Source: Mycobacterium gordonae
Lineage (GTDB): Bacteria > Actinomycetota > Actinomycetes > Mycobacteriales > Mycobacteriaceae
Assembly: GCF_017086405.1 (NCBI RefSeq)
Contig: NZ_CP070973.1
Location: 6,790,739 to 6,854,738, forward strand
Reading direction: 5' to 3'
Length of the DNA stretch: 64,000 nt
Positions 17,477 through 27,241 of this stretch are shown in pieces. Numbering within the stretch: position 1 is the first letter of the stretch; each line of letters begins with the position of its first letter. Under the pieces are notes generated by a model. That model worked only from the letters and a program-made list of their open reading frames with translations, did no database searches and was not told the origin of the DNA. A program made the position numbers and the translations under genes.

Positions 17477-18841
17477 TCAGACGGGGATCGTGCTGTCGAG
17501 CTGGTCGGCGATCTCCACCACCTCGACGACCGAGTCCACCGCGGTCGCCAATTGCTCCTCGGTGTGTTCGCTGGTGATGAAGAACCGCAGCCGTTCCTGT
17601 CCCGGCTGCACCGCCGGAGCCGTCACCGGCCCGACGTAGATGCCGCGTTGCAGGAGCAACGCAGAGGCGAACACGACCCTGGCCACACTCGGAATCAGCA
17701 CCGGACAGATCGGGGTGTGCTGCGACATGCCGAGGTCGATATCGCGGTCGCGCAGTGCCGAGGTGAACAGTCTGGTGTTTCGCCAAAGGCGCTGCACCCG
17801 CTCGGGCTCACTGTCGAGCACCTCAAGGGCGGCGAGCGCGGCCGCCGCGGCGGTGGGCGGGAACCCGACGGTGAGCAGCATCGCGGGCGCGGTGCCCAGT
17901 GCTTCGATCAGGTTCGCGTTGCCGGCGATGAAACCACCACAACTGCCCAGCGCCTTGGACAGACTGCCCATCCAGATGTCGACCGCATCACCGGGCAACC
18001 CGAAGTGCTCACGGACGCCATGCCCGTGCGCCCCGAGAACGCCGATGGAGTGGGCCTCGTCGACCATTACCCCGCAATCGTATTCACGCGCCACGGCGGC
18101 GATCTGCGGAAGGAGCCCGATGTCGCCGTCCATGCTGTAGAGACCTTCGATGACGACCAGGACCCGCTTGAAGCGGTCCCGAGATGTTCGCAGGATCGCC
18201 CGCAAGGACTCCGGATCGTTGTGCCGAAACGTCATGACGCGCGCGCCGGCCCACCGGGCGCCGGCGACGACACTGGCATGAATGAGTGAGTCGCACACGG
18301 CCGCGTCACCCTCACCCAGCAGGTACCCGAGAACCCCTGCATTGGTGAGGAATCCGCTGTTGGCGATGATGGCCGCGTCTACGTCGTAGATCTGGGCCAG
18401 CCGTTGTTCGAGCCGAGGATACAACGCGGTCTCGCCCGAAGTGATGCGGCTGTTGGACGCCGAAGCGCCGTACTGCGCCACCGCATCCTGCACTGCACGA
18501 ACCACTTTCGGGTGGTGGGCCAGCCCCAGATAGTTGTAACCGGCGAAGTTGGTCAACTCCCGGTCCGGCCCTTCGATGACGGCGGTGTTGTAGCCCTTCC
18601 GCTCCAGGAACAGCGGACTGGGCATCCCGGTCAGCTCCCAGATCGCGCGCCGGCGTGCGTTCACTTCACACGCCGCCGCCACCAGGGGGTGGTCGGAAAA
18701 CTTCTGCCGCACTGCGGGTGTGGCGCCGATCGGCGCCACCGGAGGCGGTGCGGAGACCAGGTTGTCGCCGTGGCCGCCGCCGGCGAGCAGCCGGCTGGCC
18801 ATCTCCCGCATCGCGGCTTCGTCACGCTGGGTTTCGATCAT
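17477..18841 (-). CDS. Alpha-oxoamine synthase (BioF/KBL/SPT family) linked to PKS
   Basis: This is a 454-residue PLP enzyme. After a non-conserved N-terminal extension of about 60 residues comes the AOS core: NFAGYNYLGLAHHPKVV, GASASNSRITSGET, IEGLYSMDGDIGLLP, VDEAHSIGVLGAHGHG, and the PLP lysine in WMGSLSKALGSCGGF (about residue 296). The family joins an acyl thioester to an amino acid with loss of CO2 (AONS, KBL, serine palmitoyltransferase, and PKS-offloading enzymes such as Fum8). Its ATG overlaps the PKS stop (ATGA) and the PKS has no thioesterase, so polyketide release by this enzyme is likely. The amino-acid substrate cannot be read from sequence. Confidence 0.9.
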   Translation of the reverse strand: MIETQRDEAAMREMASRLLAGGGHGDNLVSAPPPVAPIGATPAVRQKFSDHPLVAAACEVNARRRAIWELTGMPSPLFLERKGYNTAVIEGPDRELTNFAGYNYLGLAHHPKVVRAVQDAVAQYGASASNSRITSGETALYPRLEQRLAQIYDVDAAIIANSGFLTNAGVLGYLLGEGDAAVCDSLIHASVVAGARWAGARVMTFRHNDPESLRAILRTSRDRFKRVLVVIEGLYSMDGDIGLLPQIAAVAREYDCGVMVDEAHSIGVLGAHGHGVREHFGLPGDAVDIWMGSLSKALGSCGGFIAGNANLIEALGTAPAMLLTVGFPPTAAAAALAALEVLDSEPERVQRLWRNTRLFTSALRDRDIDLGMSQHTPICPVLIPSVARVVFASALLLQRGIYVGPVTAPAVQPGQERLRFFITSEHTEEQLATAVDSVVEVVEIADQLDSTIPV

Positions 18842-21800
18842 TTCTTGGCTCCTGAAACGATGGTCTCGGCCAGTGCGGCACCGGCTTTGCGCAGGTTGTA
18901 GCTTGGTCCCAGCATCAGCGTGTTCAGTGACACGCCGATCGCCTCGCCGGTGCGGGCACTGAATTCGACCGCCATCAGCGAATTCAGGCCGAGTTCCATG
19001 ACGGGCACGTCGATGTCGATGGACTCCTTCGACACCCCCATCACGGTGGCGAGTTGCTCTGCGAGCAGGTAGCCCAGCACCGCGCCCCGCTCGGCTTCCT
19101 CAAGGGCGACCAGACTGGCCCGCAATCGGTCCTGAGCCGAGTTCGACTCGGCGGCCGTGGAGATCACCGCCGAGGTGCGCAGCAACTGGCGGAAGTGGCC
19201 GAACACCGTGTCCAGCTGCGACCAGTTGATCGAGATGATCGATCCCTGCCGGACACCCAGCCGCAGCGCCTGTTCCAAATATATTGGTCCATCGTCCATT
19301 TCGATCGGGTCGACGCCACAGGCAATCATGTGCCTGGCCAGGTTCTCGTCGCCGGCCATGCCGCCGGCCGTACCGGACATGTGACCCCACCCGATGCACG
19401 TCGCCGGCTGCCCCTGGTGCGCAATCGAATCGGTCAGGGCCTGCACGGCCAGGTTGGCGGCGGCGTAGCTGTATTGACCGAGCAGACCCAGCATCGTGCC
19501 GGCCGACGAGTAGAACACGAACTGGTCCAAGGTGATGCCCGCGGCCTGAACGGCCGACCACAAGGCACGGCCGCCGTCAACCTTGACGTCGTACACCCGC
19601 TTGAGGTCGACGAGGTCCATATCGGCTATCCGCTGGTCCGCGATGGCTCCGGCGGCGTGGAAGATGCCGCGCAGCGGGCGCCCGCCGGCACCGCAGCGAT
19701 CCACCATGGCGCCGACCGCGGCTGCGTCGGTCATGTCGACCAACTCCTCGGTCACCTCGATCCCAGCGGCGCGCCACTGCGCGATCTGCTTGCGCGCCAA
19801 CTCGGTAGTGGCGCCGCCGCGGCTGGCCAGGGTGAGGTGGCGCGCCCCGCGCCGGACCAGCCAGCGGCCGGTGGCCAGGCCGAAGCCGCCGTGCCCGCCG
19901 GTGATCAGATAGCGGCCTTCGGGATCGGTGACGACTTCGCGCCAACCCGGCTTCACCGGTGGCGGAATGTCGCCGAGGCGAAGCGCTACGCGGCTGGTCC
20001 GGCTGGAGCGGAACACTTCTTCGCAGGCCCGGCCGATCTCGGCCGCATCGAAGACGTCCACCGGCAGCGGCTGGTAGGTGCCATCGGCGAACTTGTCGTA
20101 GATCTCAGCTTCCAGCTTCAGGCAGGCCTGCGGGTCAAAGGCCATGAATCGATCCATATCGATCTGGAAGTAACTGAGATTCTTGTCCAGCACCGCCATG
20201 TCCAGCGTGCTGTTGCCGTAGATGTCCGCCTTGCCGACCTCCACGATCCGGCCGAACTCGACGACGGCTCTGAAGTTGTGCCGAAGGATCTCTCCGGGCG
20301 CGCTGCTGATGATCACGTCGACGCCACGGCCGCCGGTCAATTGATGAACGTCGTCGACGAAGTTCAGCGAACGCGAATCGATCATGTAATCGGCGCCCGA
20401 GCCGAGCGCGAACGAGCGCCGCTCGTTGGTGCTGGCCGTGCCGATGACCTCTGCCCCGCACAGTTTGGCGATCTGGATGGCGGCTTGTCCGACGCCGCCG
20501 GCCGCGCCGTGGATCAGCACCGTCTCACCGGGCTGCAACCGGGCCAACTCCAGCAGAGCGTATTCGGCGGTGATGAAAGCGGTCATGCTGGTGCAGAATT
20601 CGGGACGGAAGCGGCCATCGCTGGGATCCGGCAGTTTGATGCACAGTGCCGCGTCAGCGATCTGGTAGCGGACGAGCATGGCGCGCGTGGCCGTGGTGAC
20701 GACATCACCGATGTGGAAGCCGTGCACCCCAGGCCCCACGCGGGTGACCACCCCGACACCCTCCATGCCCAATTCGGTGCCGAAATGCGTGCCCTCCAGT
20801 TCCCGTTTTCCGAGCAGTCCGACCACCTTGATGGCGTCCTTGTAGTTCAGCCCGACGACCTGCATCCGCAGCTCGACCTGGCCCGGTCCCGGCTCCGGCC
20901 GGGGACACCGCCGCCAGCCGAGATCGGACAGAATTCTGGATTTGGGGACGTCGACGGCGAAGTTCGCCTCCGGGTCGGTGAGCTCTTCTGCTCGTGCCAT
21001 CGATTCGAGCCGCTGCGGCAACGTCCGCGCCACGACGGTGGCCCATCGCGTCCCACTGCGCAGGACGATCTCGTCGGTCTTGTCCGGGGAGAACGCGCCC
21101 GGCACTGCCAGCTCGGACATCAGTTGGCCGAGTTCGGTATCCGCCGCCACGTCGATCAGCCGCCACCGTAGCCGGGACTGCTCGGCGACCAGGGAACGCC
21201 GTGCTCCGGCCAGACCGGCGTGGCTCACGTCGGGCGCCGAGACATCGTTGGGATGGGCGAACGCCATCTCGGTGATGAGACTGGCGTAGCACGTGTCGTC
21301 CCCGAGCGCCTCGATCCCGTCGGCTTGGTCGCCCTTGCTGTCCTGGACGAATCTTTCGGTGGTGACGGCGATCTGCTTGAGCAGCCAGAGCGCGGCGCTG
21401 GCGTCGGCGCAGCGGCCCGCGACGACGCAGACGTGTGTTCGGGGAAGTCTCTTCGTTGCCGCATCGAGCAAGCGCGTGAGTTCGGTGTCCAGCTCGGCCG
21501 CGTCCGTGCAGTGGTACAGGGTGGCGTGGGGCAGCGCTTCGGCCAGTTGTCTGGCTCGCGGGCTGGGCTGGTCACCGAGTGCCAGGATCACCGACGCGGT
21601 GTGCTCGGGCGAGGGCAGCGTCGCGGTGTCCAACTCGTCGCACAGCTCCCAAACCTCTTCGTAGAAGAGCGGATCAAGACGGTCGATCGGCTCCTGCCCG
21701 GGCGTGATGGAACCGAACCGCACGCCCGAAAGCTCCGCACAGGCGAGGTGTTGCGAGTCGAGGATCACGATGTCGGCACGCAGCGGATCGGTGGGATGCA

Positions 21801-24800
21801 GGCTGGTGAACACCTCGACACGGTCGGGGAAGGGAGCGAACACCCGGACCGCGTCGACCCCGATCGGGACGATGGTGCCCAGGGTGCGGCCGACGGATCG
21901 GTCGATGAGCGGGGAGATGGTGTGCAGCGCGGCGTCGATAACGCCGGGATGCGCGAGGTGCCTGGTGCTGTCATCCGAACGGGCGTCCACGGTGGCGACT
22001 GCCTGTGTGGCGTTGGCTCGCAGTGCGGTGACACGGCGGAACCCGGGACCGTAGGTCATGCCGTTAGTGGTCAGGGCGGCATACAAGTCGGCGGGATCGA
22101 TCGCGGTCAGGTCGCCGGCCGTGGTGTCGGGATGCTTTGTCGGCAGGTACTTTCCGTCAACCAGGCGGCCGGTGGCGTGGGTCGTCCACGTCCTGCCGGT
22201 CGCGGCGCGGGAGCGGATGGTGAAACGGCGACTGGTCTCATCGAGTTCGGTGCGCAGGACGGCGCCGTCGACGGGATCGAAGTAGAGCGGAGCGGCGAAG
22301 CGGATGTCCTCGGCTATCGCCGCAGGCAGGCCGCTGCGTGCGGCCGCGGCGCTCAATGCGGCATCCACGTAGGCCATCCCGGGAAGCACACACGCGCCAT
22401 TGACCACGTGATCGGAGAGCCAGGGCAGTGCCTGCGCGCTGAGCTGGAGTTCCCACGCCCCGGGCTGGTCGAGAACCGGATCGCCCAGCATCGAGTAGCC
22501 GTCCGGGGTCCCGTATTTCATCTGCACGAATTCGGGCATCTCGTCGCGCAGCCGCTGACGCTGCCAGGGATACCGGGGAAGCTCGACGTGCGGTCCGACT
22601 CGCGTGCACAGGTCTGTCCCGTCGAGCGCACCGGCGGTGTACAACTCGGCGAGTGTCTGCCGGACGCTTTCGGCGTCGCGCTGGCCGCGGTGCAGAGTCG
22701 GGATTGCGACGCCGGGCTCGTGGGTTTTCAGCAAGAGTTCGCGGATGTTCCCAGACAGCGCCGGGTGCGGGCCGATTTCCAGGAAGCTGCGGTGGCCCGT
22801 GTCCATCAACGCCTTGACGGCGTCCGCGAAGCGCACCGGCTGCCGCACGTTGGCGCACCAGTAGTCGGCGTCCAGCGGGCTGGTGACCGGTTCGGCGGTG
22901 ACCGTCGAATAGAGCCGCAGGTGCGGCGGTTGCGGGGTGAGGGCACTGAGCTCGGATCGCAATTCGGCGAGAATCGGATCCATCCGGAAACTGTGGTACG
23001 GCACTTCCACCCGCAGCAACCGATTGAAAATGCCACGCTCGGTGAGGATTTGAGCGAGCGCTTCGAGCTCGCGCACCACGCCGGCCACCGTCACCGCAGA
23101 CGGGCCGTTGATGGCAGCGACATCGATACGCATGTCATCGCCGATCAGCGGTTGCAACTCGCGGTAGGGCAACCCGACGGCGAGCATGCCGCCGGTGCCG
23201 GCCGTCGTAGCCTGCAACCGGGCCCGGTGATAGGTCACCAGCAGAGCGTCGTGCAGTGACAGCGCGCCGGCCAGGTAGGCGGCCGGCACTTCGCCCATGC
23301 TGTGCCCCACCAGGGCGCTGGGTGTGATTCCGTACTGGCCGAGTTCGCGCGTAAGCGCTACTTGGAGAAGAAACGTCGCCGGCTGTGCGATCGCCGTGGA
23401 AGTGATCCGGGACTGTTCTTCGGGACGCGACAGCTCTTCGATGATGGACCAGTCGGCGATTCGCCGGAAGGTGTCGTCGATCTGGGCGGCTTCAGCGGCG
23501 AAGATGCCACCCGCGTTGAGCAGGTCGCGGCCCATCGCCCACCACTGCGTGCCCATTCCGGAGAACACGAAGACCAGCCCCTCGGCGTTGTCCACCACGG
23601 AGCCCACCGGGGCACCGCCAGAGGAGACCTGCCGCAGCCCCCCGGTCAGCGCGGGCAGGTCGACATACGACACTGCCGCCCGATGCCGTTGGTGCGCGCG
23701 CCGATTCCACGCGGCGTCGATCAGATCGCCTGGGTCGGTGCCTGATTCGAGCAGATCGGCATACCTGCCGGCGAGTGCGCGGGTAGCGGCCTCGCTGCGC
23801 GCCGACAACGGAAATATGCCGGCATTGCGCCGCATGGTGGGAGCGGCGGGCCGCGTCGGCGCCACTGGTGGCTCCAACTCGGCGAGGATGGCATGCGCAT
23901 TGGTGCCGCCGTATCCGAACCCGTTGATAGCAACGGCCATCCGCTCGATGTCGACGGCCTCCGGTTCGGTCTGAACCGACAACCGCAGCTCGTCGAACGC
24001 GATATCGGGATTGGGATCGTCGAACCAGCCTTGCGGCGGCAGCGTGCGGTGGTAGATCGCCAGAGCGCCCTTGATCACCCCGGCGATGCCCGACGCCGCC
24101 TCGGTGTGTCCGAGGGTGGCCTTCAGCGAGCCCACCGGCAGCGGCTTCACGCGGCCGTCGACGCACCCGTACACCCGTCCCAGCGCGCCCAACTCGATCG
24201 GATCGCCGACCGGCGTTCCGGTACCGTGCGCCTCCACATAGGTCACGTCTCGCGGGGCGAGGCCAGAGCGGGCGCACACCGAACGCGCCAGTGCCTCCTG
24301 CGCATCGCCGTTCGGGACGGTCATGGCGCTGGTGCGGCCGTCTTGATTGCTTCCGGTCGCCGCAACGACCGCGTAGACGCGGTCGCCGTCGCGCAGCGCG
24401 TCCTCGAGCCTGCGCAGCACCACCATCCCGGCGCCCTCCCCGCGGCCGTAGCCGTCGGCGCGGGCCGAGAACGGTTTACTGCGGCCGTCGGCCGCCAGAA
24501 AGCCGCCCTTGCACATCGACACGAATGTCTCCGGTTGCAGCATCAGGTTGACCCCGCCCGCGAGGGCCATGTCACAGTCGCCGTTGGAGATCGCCTGGCA
24601 CGCCAGATGAAACGCCACCAGCGACGAGGAACAAGCCGTATCGATCGTCAGGGCAGGTCCCATCAGGTTGAGCGCGTATGCCAGCCGGTTGGAGAGCATG
24701 GTGAAAGAGGCGGCGGTGGAGGTGTTCATGTCGATGTGCGCCACTGCCGAGGCGGCCATGGTGGTCACTGAGAAATCGACATTGAACGCGCCGACGTAGA

Positions 24801-25158
24801 CGCCTACCGAGTGGCCCGAGAGCCGGCCGGCCACGCCCGCATCATCGGCTGCCTCCCAGGCGACCTCCATGATCAGCCGCTGCTGGGGGTCCATGCTCGT
24901 TGCTTCACGCGGGGAGATGCCGAAGAACTCCGGGTCGAACTGCCAAGGATCGGAGTTCAGGAAGGCGCCGCGCTTGGTGTACATCTTTCCGGCAGCGGCC
25001 TTGTCGGGGTCATAGAAGCGGCGGTAGTCCCATCGGTCCGCGGGTATGTCGACGATCGCGCCGTCCTTCTTGTCGACCACGAAGTCCCAGAACGACTGCG
25101 GCGTGTCGATACCGCCGGCGTAGCGGCAGCCGATTCCAACGATCGCTATTCGGCTCAT
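18838..25158 (-). CDS. Iterative-type reducing polyketide synthase KS-AT-DH-ER-KR-ACP
   Basis: This is a 2,106-residue type I PKS. Domains in order: KS (nucleophile Cys about 175 in DTACSSSL; histidines in VEAHGTGTPVG and LGHTEAASG), AT (GHSMGE, Ser about 620), DH (HVVNGACVLPG, about 916; VIDAALH), ER (GAAGGVGQAAIQ, about 1554), KR (GGHGGFG, about 1755; YAAAN, about 1898) and ACP (LGLNSLMAVE, Ser about 2059). The layout and length are those of MAS/Pks2-type synthases. The AT carries YHSF rather than the usual malonyl HAFH or methylmalonyl YASH, so the extender is unclear. The ACP has Asn where Asp normally precedes the phosphopantetheine Ser. No loading or thioesterase domain is present. ATG 25158 follows AGGAG. 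Confidence 0.93.
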   Translation of the reverse strand: MSRIAIVGIGCRYAGGIDTPQSFWDFVVDKKDGAIVDIPADRWDYRRFYDPDKAAAGKMYTKRGAFLNSDPWQFDPEFFGISPREATSMDPQQRLIMEVAWEAADDAGVAGRLSGHSVGVYVGAFNVDFSVTTMAASAVAHIDMNTSTAASFTMLSNRLAYALNLMGPALTIDTACSSSLVAFHLACQAISNGDCDMALAGGVNLMLQPETFVSMCKGGFLAADGRSKPFSARADGYGRGEGAGMVVLRRLEDALRDGDRVYAVVAATGSNQDGRTSAMTVPNGDAQEALARSVCARSGLAPRDVTYVEAHGTGTPVGDPIELGALGRVYGCVDGRVKPLPVGSLKATLGHTEAASGIAGVIKGALAIYHRTLPPQGWFDDPNPDIAFDELRLSVQTEPEAVDIERMAVAINGFGYGGTNAHAILAELEPPVAPTRPAAPTMRRNAGIFPLSARSEAATRALAGRYADLLESGTDPGDLIDAAWNRRAHQRHRAAVSYVDLPALTGGLRQVSSGGAPVGSVVDNAEGLVFVFSGMGTQWWAMGRDLLNAGGIFAAEAAQIDDTFRRIADWSIIEELSRPEEQSRITSTAIAQPATFLLQVALTRELGQYGITPSALVGHSMGEVPAAYLAGALSLHDALLVTYHRARLQATTAGTGGMLAVGLPYRELQPLIGDDMRIDVAAINGPSAVTVAGVVRELEALAQILTERGIFNRLLRVEVPYHSFRMDPILAELRSELSALTPQPPHLRLYSTVTAEPVTSPLDADYWCANVRQPVRFADAVKALMDTGHRSFLEIGPHPALSGNIRELLLKTHEPGVAIPTLHRGQRDAESVRQTLAELYTAGALDGTDLCTRVGPHVELPRYPWQRQRLRDEMPEFVQMKYGTPDGYSMLGDPVLDQPGAWELQLSAQALPWLSDHVVNGACVLPGMAYVDAALSAAAARSGLPAAIAEDIRFAAPLYFDPVDGAVLRTELDETSRRFTIRSRAATGRTWTTHATGRLVDGKYLPTKHPDTTAGDLTAIDPADLYAALTTNGMTYGPGFRRVTALRANATQAVATVDARSDDSTRHLAHPGVIDAALHTISPLIDRSVGRTLGTIVPIGVDAVRVFAPFPDRVEVFTSLHPTDPLRADIVILDSQHLACAELSGVRFGSITPGQEPIDRLDPLFYEEVWELCDELDTATLPSPEHTASVILALGDQPSPRARQLAEALPHATLYHCTDAAELDTELTRLLDAATKRLPRTHVCVVAGRCADASAALWLLKQIAVTTERFVQDSKGDQADGIEALGDDTCYASLITEMAFAHPNDVSAPDVSHAGLAGARRSLVAEQSRLRWRLIDVAADTELGQLMSELAVPGAFSPDKTDEIVLRSGTRWATVVARTLPQRLESMARAEELTDPEANFAVDVPKSRILSDLGWRRCPRPEPGPGQVELRMQVVGLNYKDAIKVVGLLGKRELEGTHFGTELGMEGVGVVTRVGPGVHGFHIGDVVTTATRAMLVRYQIADAALCIKLPDPSDGRFRPEFCTSMTAFITAEYALLELARLQPGETVLIHGAAGGVGQAAIQIAKLCGAEVIGTASTNERRSFALGSGADYMIDSRSLNFVDDVHQLTGGRGVDVIISSAPGEILRHNFRAVVEFGRIVEVGKADIYGNSTLDMAVLDKNLSYFQIDMDRFMAFDPQACLKLEAEIYDKFADGTYQPLPVDVFDAAEIGRACEEVFRSSRTSRVALRLGDIPPPVKPGWREVVTDPEGRYLITGGHGGFGLATGRWLVRRGARHLTLASRGGATTELARKQIAQWRAAGIEVTEELVDMTDAAAVGAMVDRCGAGGRPLRGIFHAAGAIADQRIADMDLVDLKRVYDVKVDGGRALWSAVQAAGITLDQFVFYSSAGTMLGLLGQYSYAAANLAVQALTDSIAHQGQPATCIGWGHMSGTAGGMAGDENLARHMIACGVDPIEMDDGPIYLEQALRLGVRQGSIISINWSQLDTVFGHFRQLLRTSAVISTAAESNSAQDRLRASLVALEEAERGAVLGYLLAEQLATVMGVSKESIDIDVPVMELGLNSLMAVEFSARTGEAIGVSLNTLMLGPSYNLRKAGAALAETIVSGAKK

Positions 25159-25631
25159 TTGCGTAACTCCTAATGCTGGAAGAATTTGTGAATAAAAGAG
25201 TCGACAAGGTGTCAGATTGCCGGCACGCCGATGCACGACGATTATCGATAAATTTGCGTAAGAGTTTTCAGCGATTCAACGGGACATCGGTCCGTAATGG
25301 CGCGCTGATATATGTGACGCACCGTCAGAAATAATGACGGGAATTACCCGAAGGGAAGGCCGGGCGGAACCACGGCGGTGATTTCCCGCCGCGTGAAACG
25401 GTCCAGATTCATTCAAAGAGCCGCCATGATGCGCCTCCTCCTTCATTTTGCAGACCTTGACTTGGCCGCGACGCACGACGATGAGGATCGGCCGAGCCGC
25501 CGGCGCTGGTGTCAACCGTTACGGATTGGGGCGGGACGGGCCGAAAAGAAAAGAAGCAATATGCAATTGTTATCTGCAGCAAGTGTAAGCACGGTCACCC
25601 TTAGACGTCAACCTTGGTTGACACAGGAACT
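25159..25631 (-). promoter_or_regulatory. PKS upstream region with possible leader peptide ORF
   Basis: This AT-richer 470-bp gap lies upstream of the PKS. On the minus strand a strong AAGGAGGAGG precedes a tiny frame (MAAL, start at 25427), whose stop overlaps a 22-codon frame at 25344-25412 beginning MNLDRFTRREITAVV. A CGGCGG/CCGCCG stem lies inside that second frame. This could be a translated leader, but there is no proof. No other gene is supported; plus-strand frames here lack starts and similarity. Confidence 0.35.
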
Positions 25632-27128
25632 TCAGTTGCGGGTGGCGGCCACTACGTCCGGGCAGTCGGACGCGAATCGCAGGCCCTCGCCGGCGACGCC
25701 GCCACGCCGAATCACGGCGAGGTCCCGCAGGTAGTTGTGGTTCACCCGCCACGGGTTGCGTGACCCTTGCCTGGGCATCCAATCCAGCACACGCAGCACG
25801 TAGCCCGGCGTGAAGTCCTCGATGAACGGGCGCTCTTCGACGTCATCGCCCGGGTGCTCGGCCGTCACCCGCACCAGGCCATGAGCCGCCATGTACGTGA
25901 GCAACCGGCAGGCGAATTCGGACACCAGGTCTGCCTTCAAAGTCCAGGAAGCATTCGTGTAGCCGAAGGTGAAGACCATGTTCGGCACCCCGGTGAGCAT
26001 CGAGCCTTTGTAGACCATGGTCCGGCTGAGGTCTACCGGACGGCCGTCGATGCTCACCGACGTACCGCCGAAAAGCTGCAGGTTCAGACCCGTAGCGGTC
26101 ACGATGATGTCGGCGGGCAGTTCGCGCCCCGAATCAAGCAGGATCCCCGTCGCGGTGAAGCGCGTGATGGTGTCGGTGATCATCTCGGTCCGCCCCTCGC
26201 GGATGGTCCGGAACAGATCCCCGTTGGGTGCGACACAGAGTCGCTGGTCCCAAGGGTTGTACTGCGGCCCGAAGTGTCTGTCCACGTCATAGCCCCCCGG
26301 GAGCTGACGGCGGGCCATCTCGATCAAGCGGGCCCGCATGCGTCGGGGCCACCGCCGGCAGGCCCAGTAGAAAGCGGACTTGCGCACGATGTTCTTCCAG
26401 CGAACGGCGGAGTACGCAGCGGTCTGCGGCAGCAAGCGCCGCAGCCGCTCCGCGAGGATGTCACGGTCCGGTTCAGCCATCACGTAGGTCGGTGAGCGTT
26501 GCAGCATCGTCACGTGTGCGGCACCCGAGTCAGCCAGCGCCGGAACCAGGGTGACCGCGGTCGAACCACTGCCGATCACCACCACATGCTTGCCGGTGTA
26601 GCTCAGCGAGTCAGGCCAGAACTGAGGGTGCACAATCTCACCCTGGAAAGCCTCCGAACCCGCAAAGCGGGGCGAGTGACCCTCCTCGTAGTAGTAGTAG
26701 CCACTGCACAGGACAAGAAAAGAGCAGGACAACGTCACCGAGGAGGCGATCCTGCTCCCTGGGCTGACCCGCTCGACGCGCACGATCCAGCGGTTTTCCG
26801 CACTCCTCCAGTCCGCCTTGATGACCTTGTGGTTGAAGCGGATGTGCGCATCGACGCCCGACTCGGCCGCCGTGCTCTTGAGATAGTCGAGGATGGGCCC
26901 GCCCTTGGCGATGGCCTGGCCGGTCCACGGGTGGAAGTGAAAGCCGAGCGTATACATATCGGTGTCGGCACGGACGCCCGGGTAGCGAAACAGATCCCAG
27001 GTACCGCCCATCCGGTCCCGCTTTTCCAGGATGGCGTAGCTCTTGTCCGGACAACGGTTCTGCAGGTGCCACGCCGCGCTGATACCGGAAATGCCCGAGC
27101 CCACAACTATTACGTCGAGGTGCTCCAT
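25632..27128 (-). CDS. FAD-dependent Baeyer-Villiger-type monooxygenase (EthA-like)
   Basis: This is a 498-residue class B flavin monooxygenase. An FAD-binding motif, VVGSGISGISAAWHL, lies at the N-terminus. The Baeyer-Villiger fingerprint FxGxxxHxxxW appears as FQGEIVHPQFWP, and an NADPH-binding VVVIGSGSTAVTLVPAL follows. The type resembles EthA, MymA and Rv0565c of M. tuberculosis. Such enzymes insert oxygen beside ketones to give esters and may also oxidise amines or thioamides. It lies on the PKS strand upstream of the PKS gene and diverges from MmpL, so it may oxidise the PKS-derived keto lipid, though a separate promoter is likely given the 470-bp gap. Confidence 0.92.
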   Translation of the reverse strand: MEHLDVIVVGSGISGISAAWHLQNRCPDKSYAILEKRDRMGGTWDLFRYPGVRADTDMYTLGFHFHPWTGQAIAKGGPILDYLKSTAAESGVDAHIRFNHKVIKADWRSAENRWIVRVERVSPGSRIASSVTLSCSFLVLCSGYYYYEEGHSPRFAGSEAFQGEIVHPQFWPDSLSYTGKHVVVIGSGSTAVTLVPALADSGAAHVTMLQRSPTYVMAEPDRDILAERLRRLLPQTAAYSAVRWKNIVRKSAFYWACRRWPRRMRARLIEMARRQLPGGYDVDRHFGPQYNPWDQRLCVAPNGDLFRTIREGRTEMITDTITRFTATGILLDSGRELPADIIVTATGLNLQLFGGTSVSIDGRPVDLSRTMVYKGSMLTGVPNMVFTFGYTNASWTLKADLVSEFACRLLTYMAAHGLVRVTAEHPGDDVEERPFIEDFTPGYVLRVLDWMPRQGSRNPWRVNHNYLRDLAVIRRGGVAGEGLRFASDCPDVVAATRN

Positions 27129-27241
27129 TGGTGCATGCTATCAATTGATGGCGCCACCAATGCCTGCGGAAAAGCTGGCTAATTCCTGGGCAATCGTTGC
27201 CGATAAGCCGTCCGAATCATGGATTACTTTATCGTCAACTA

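Noticed and set aside
19054..21171. 705-codon plus-strand frame inside the PKS gene
   Set aside because: It is fully antisense to conserved ER and KR coding sequence and shows no recognisable domain; high-GC codon bias produces such frames.
21220..23259. 679-codon plus-strand frame inside the PKS gene
   Set aside because: It is antisense to the conserved AT and DH regions and has no ribosome site or motif.
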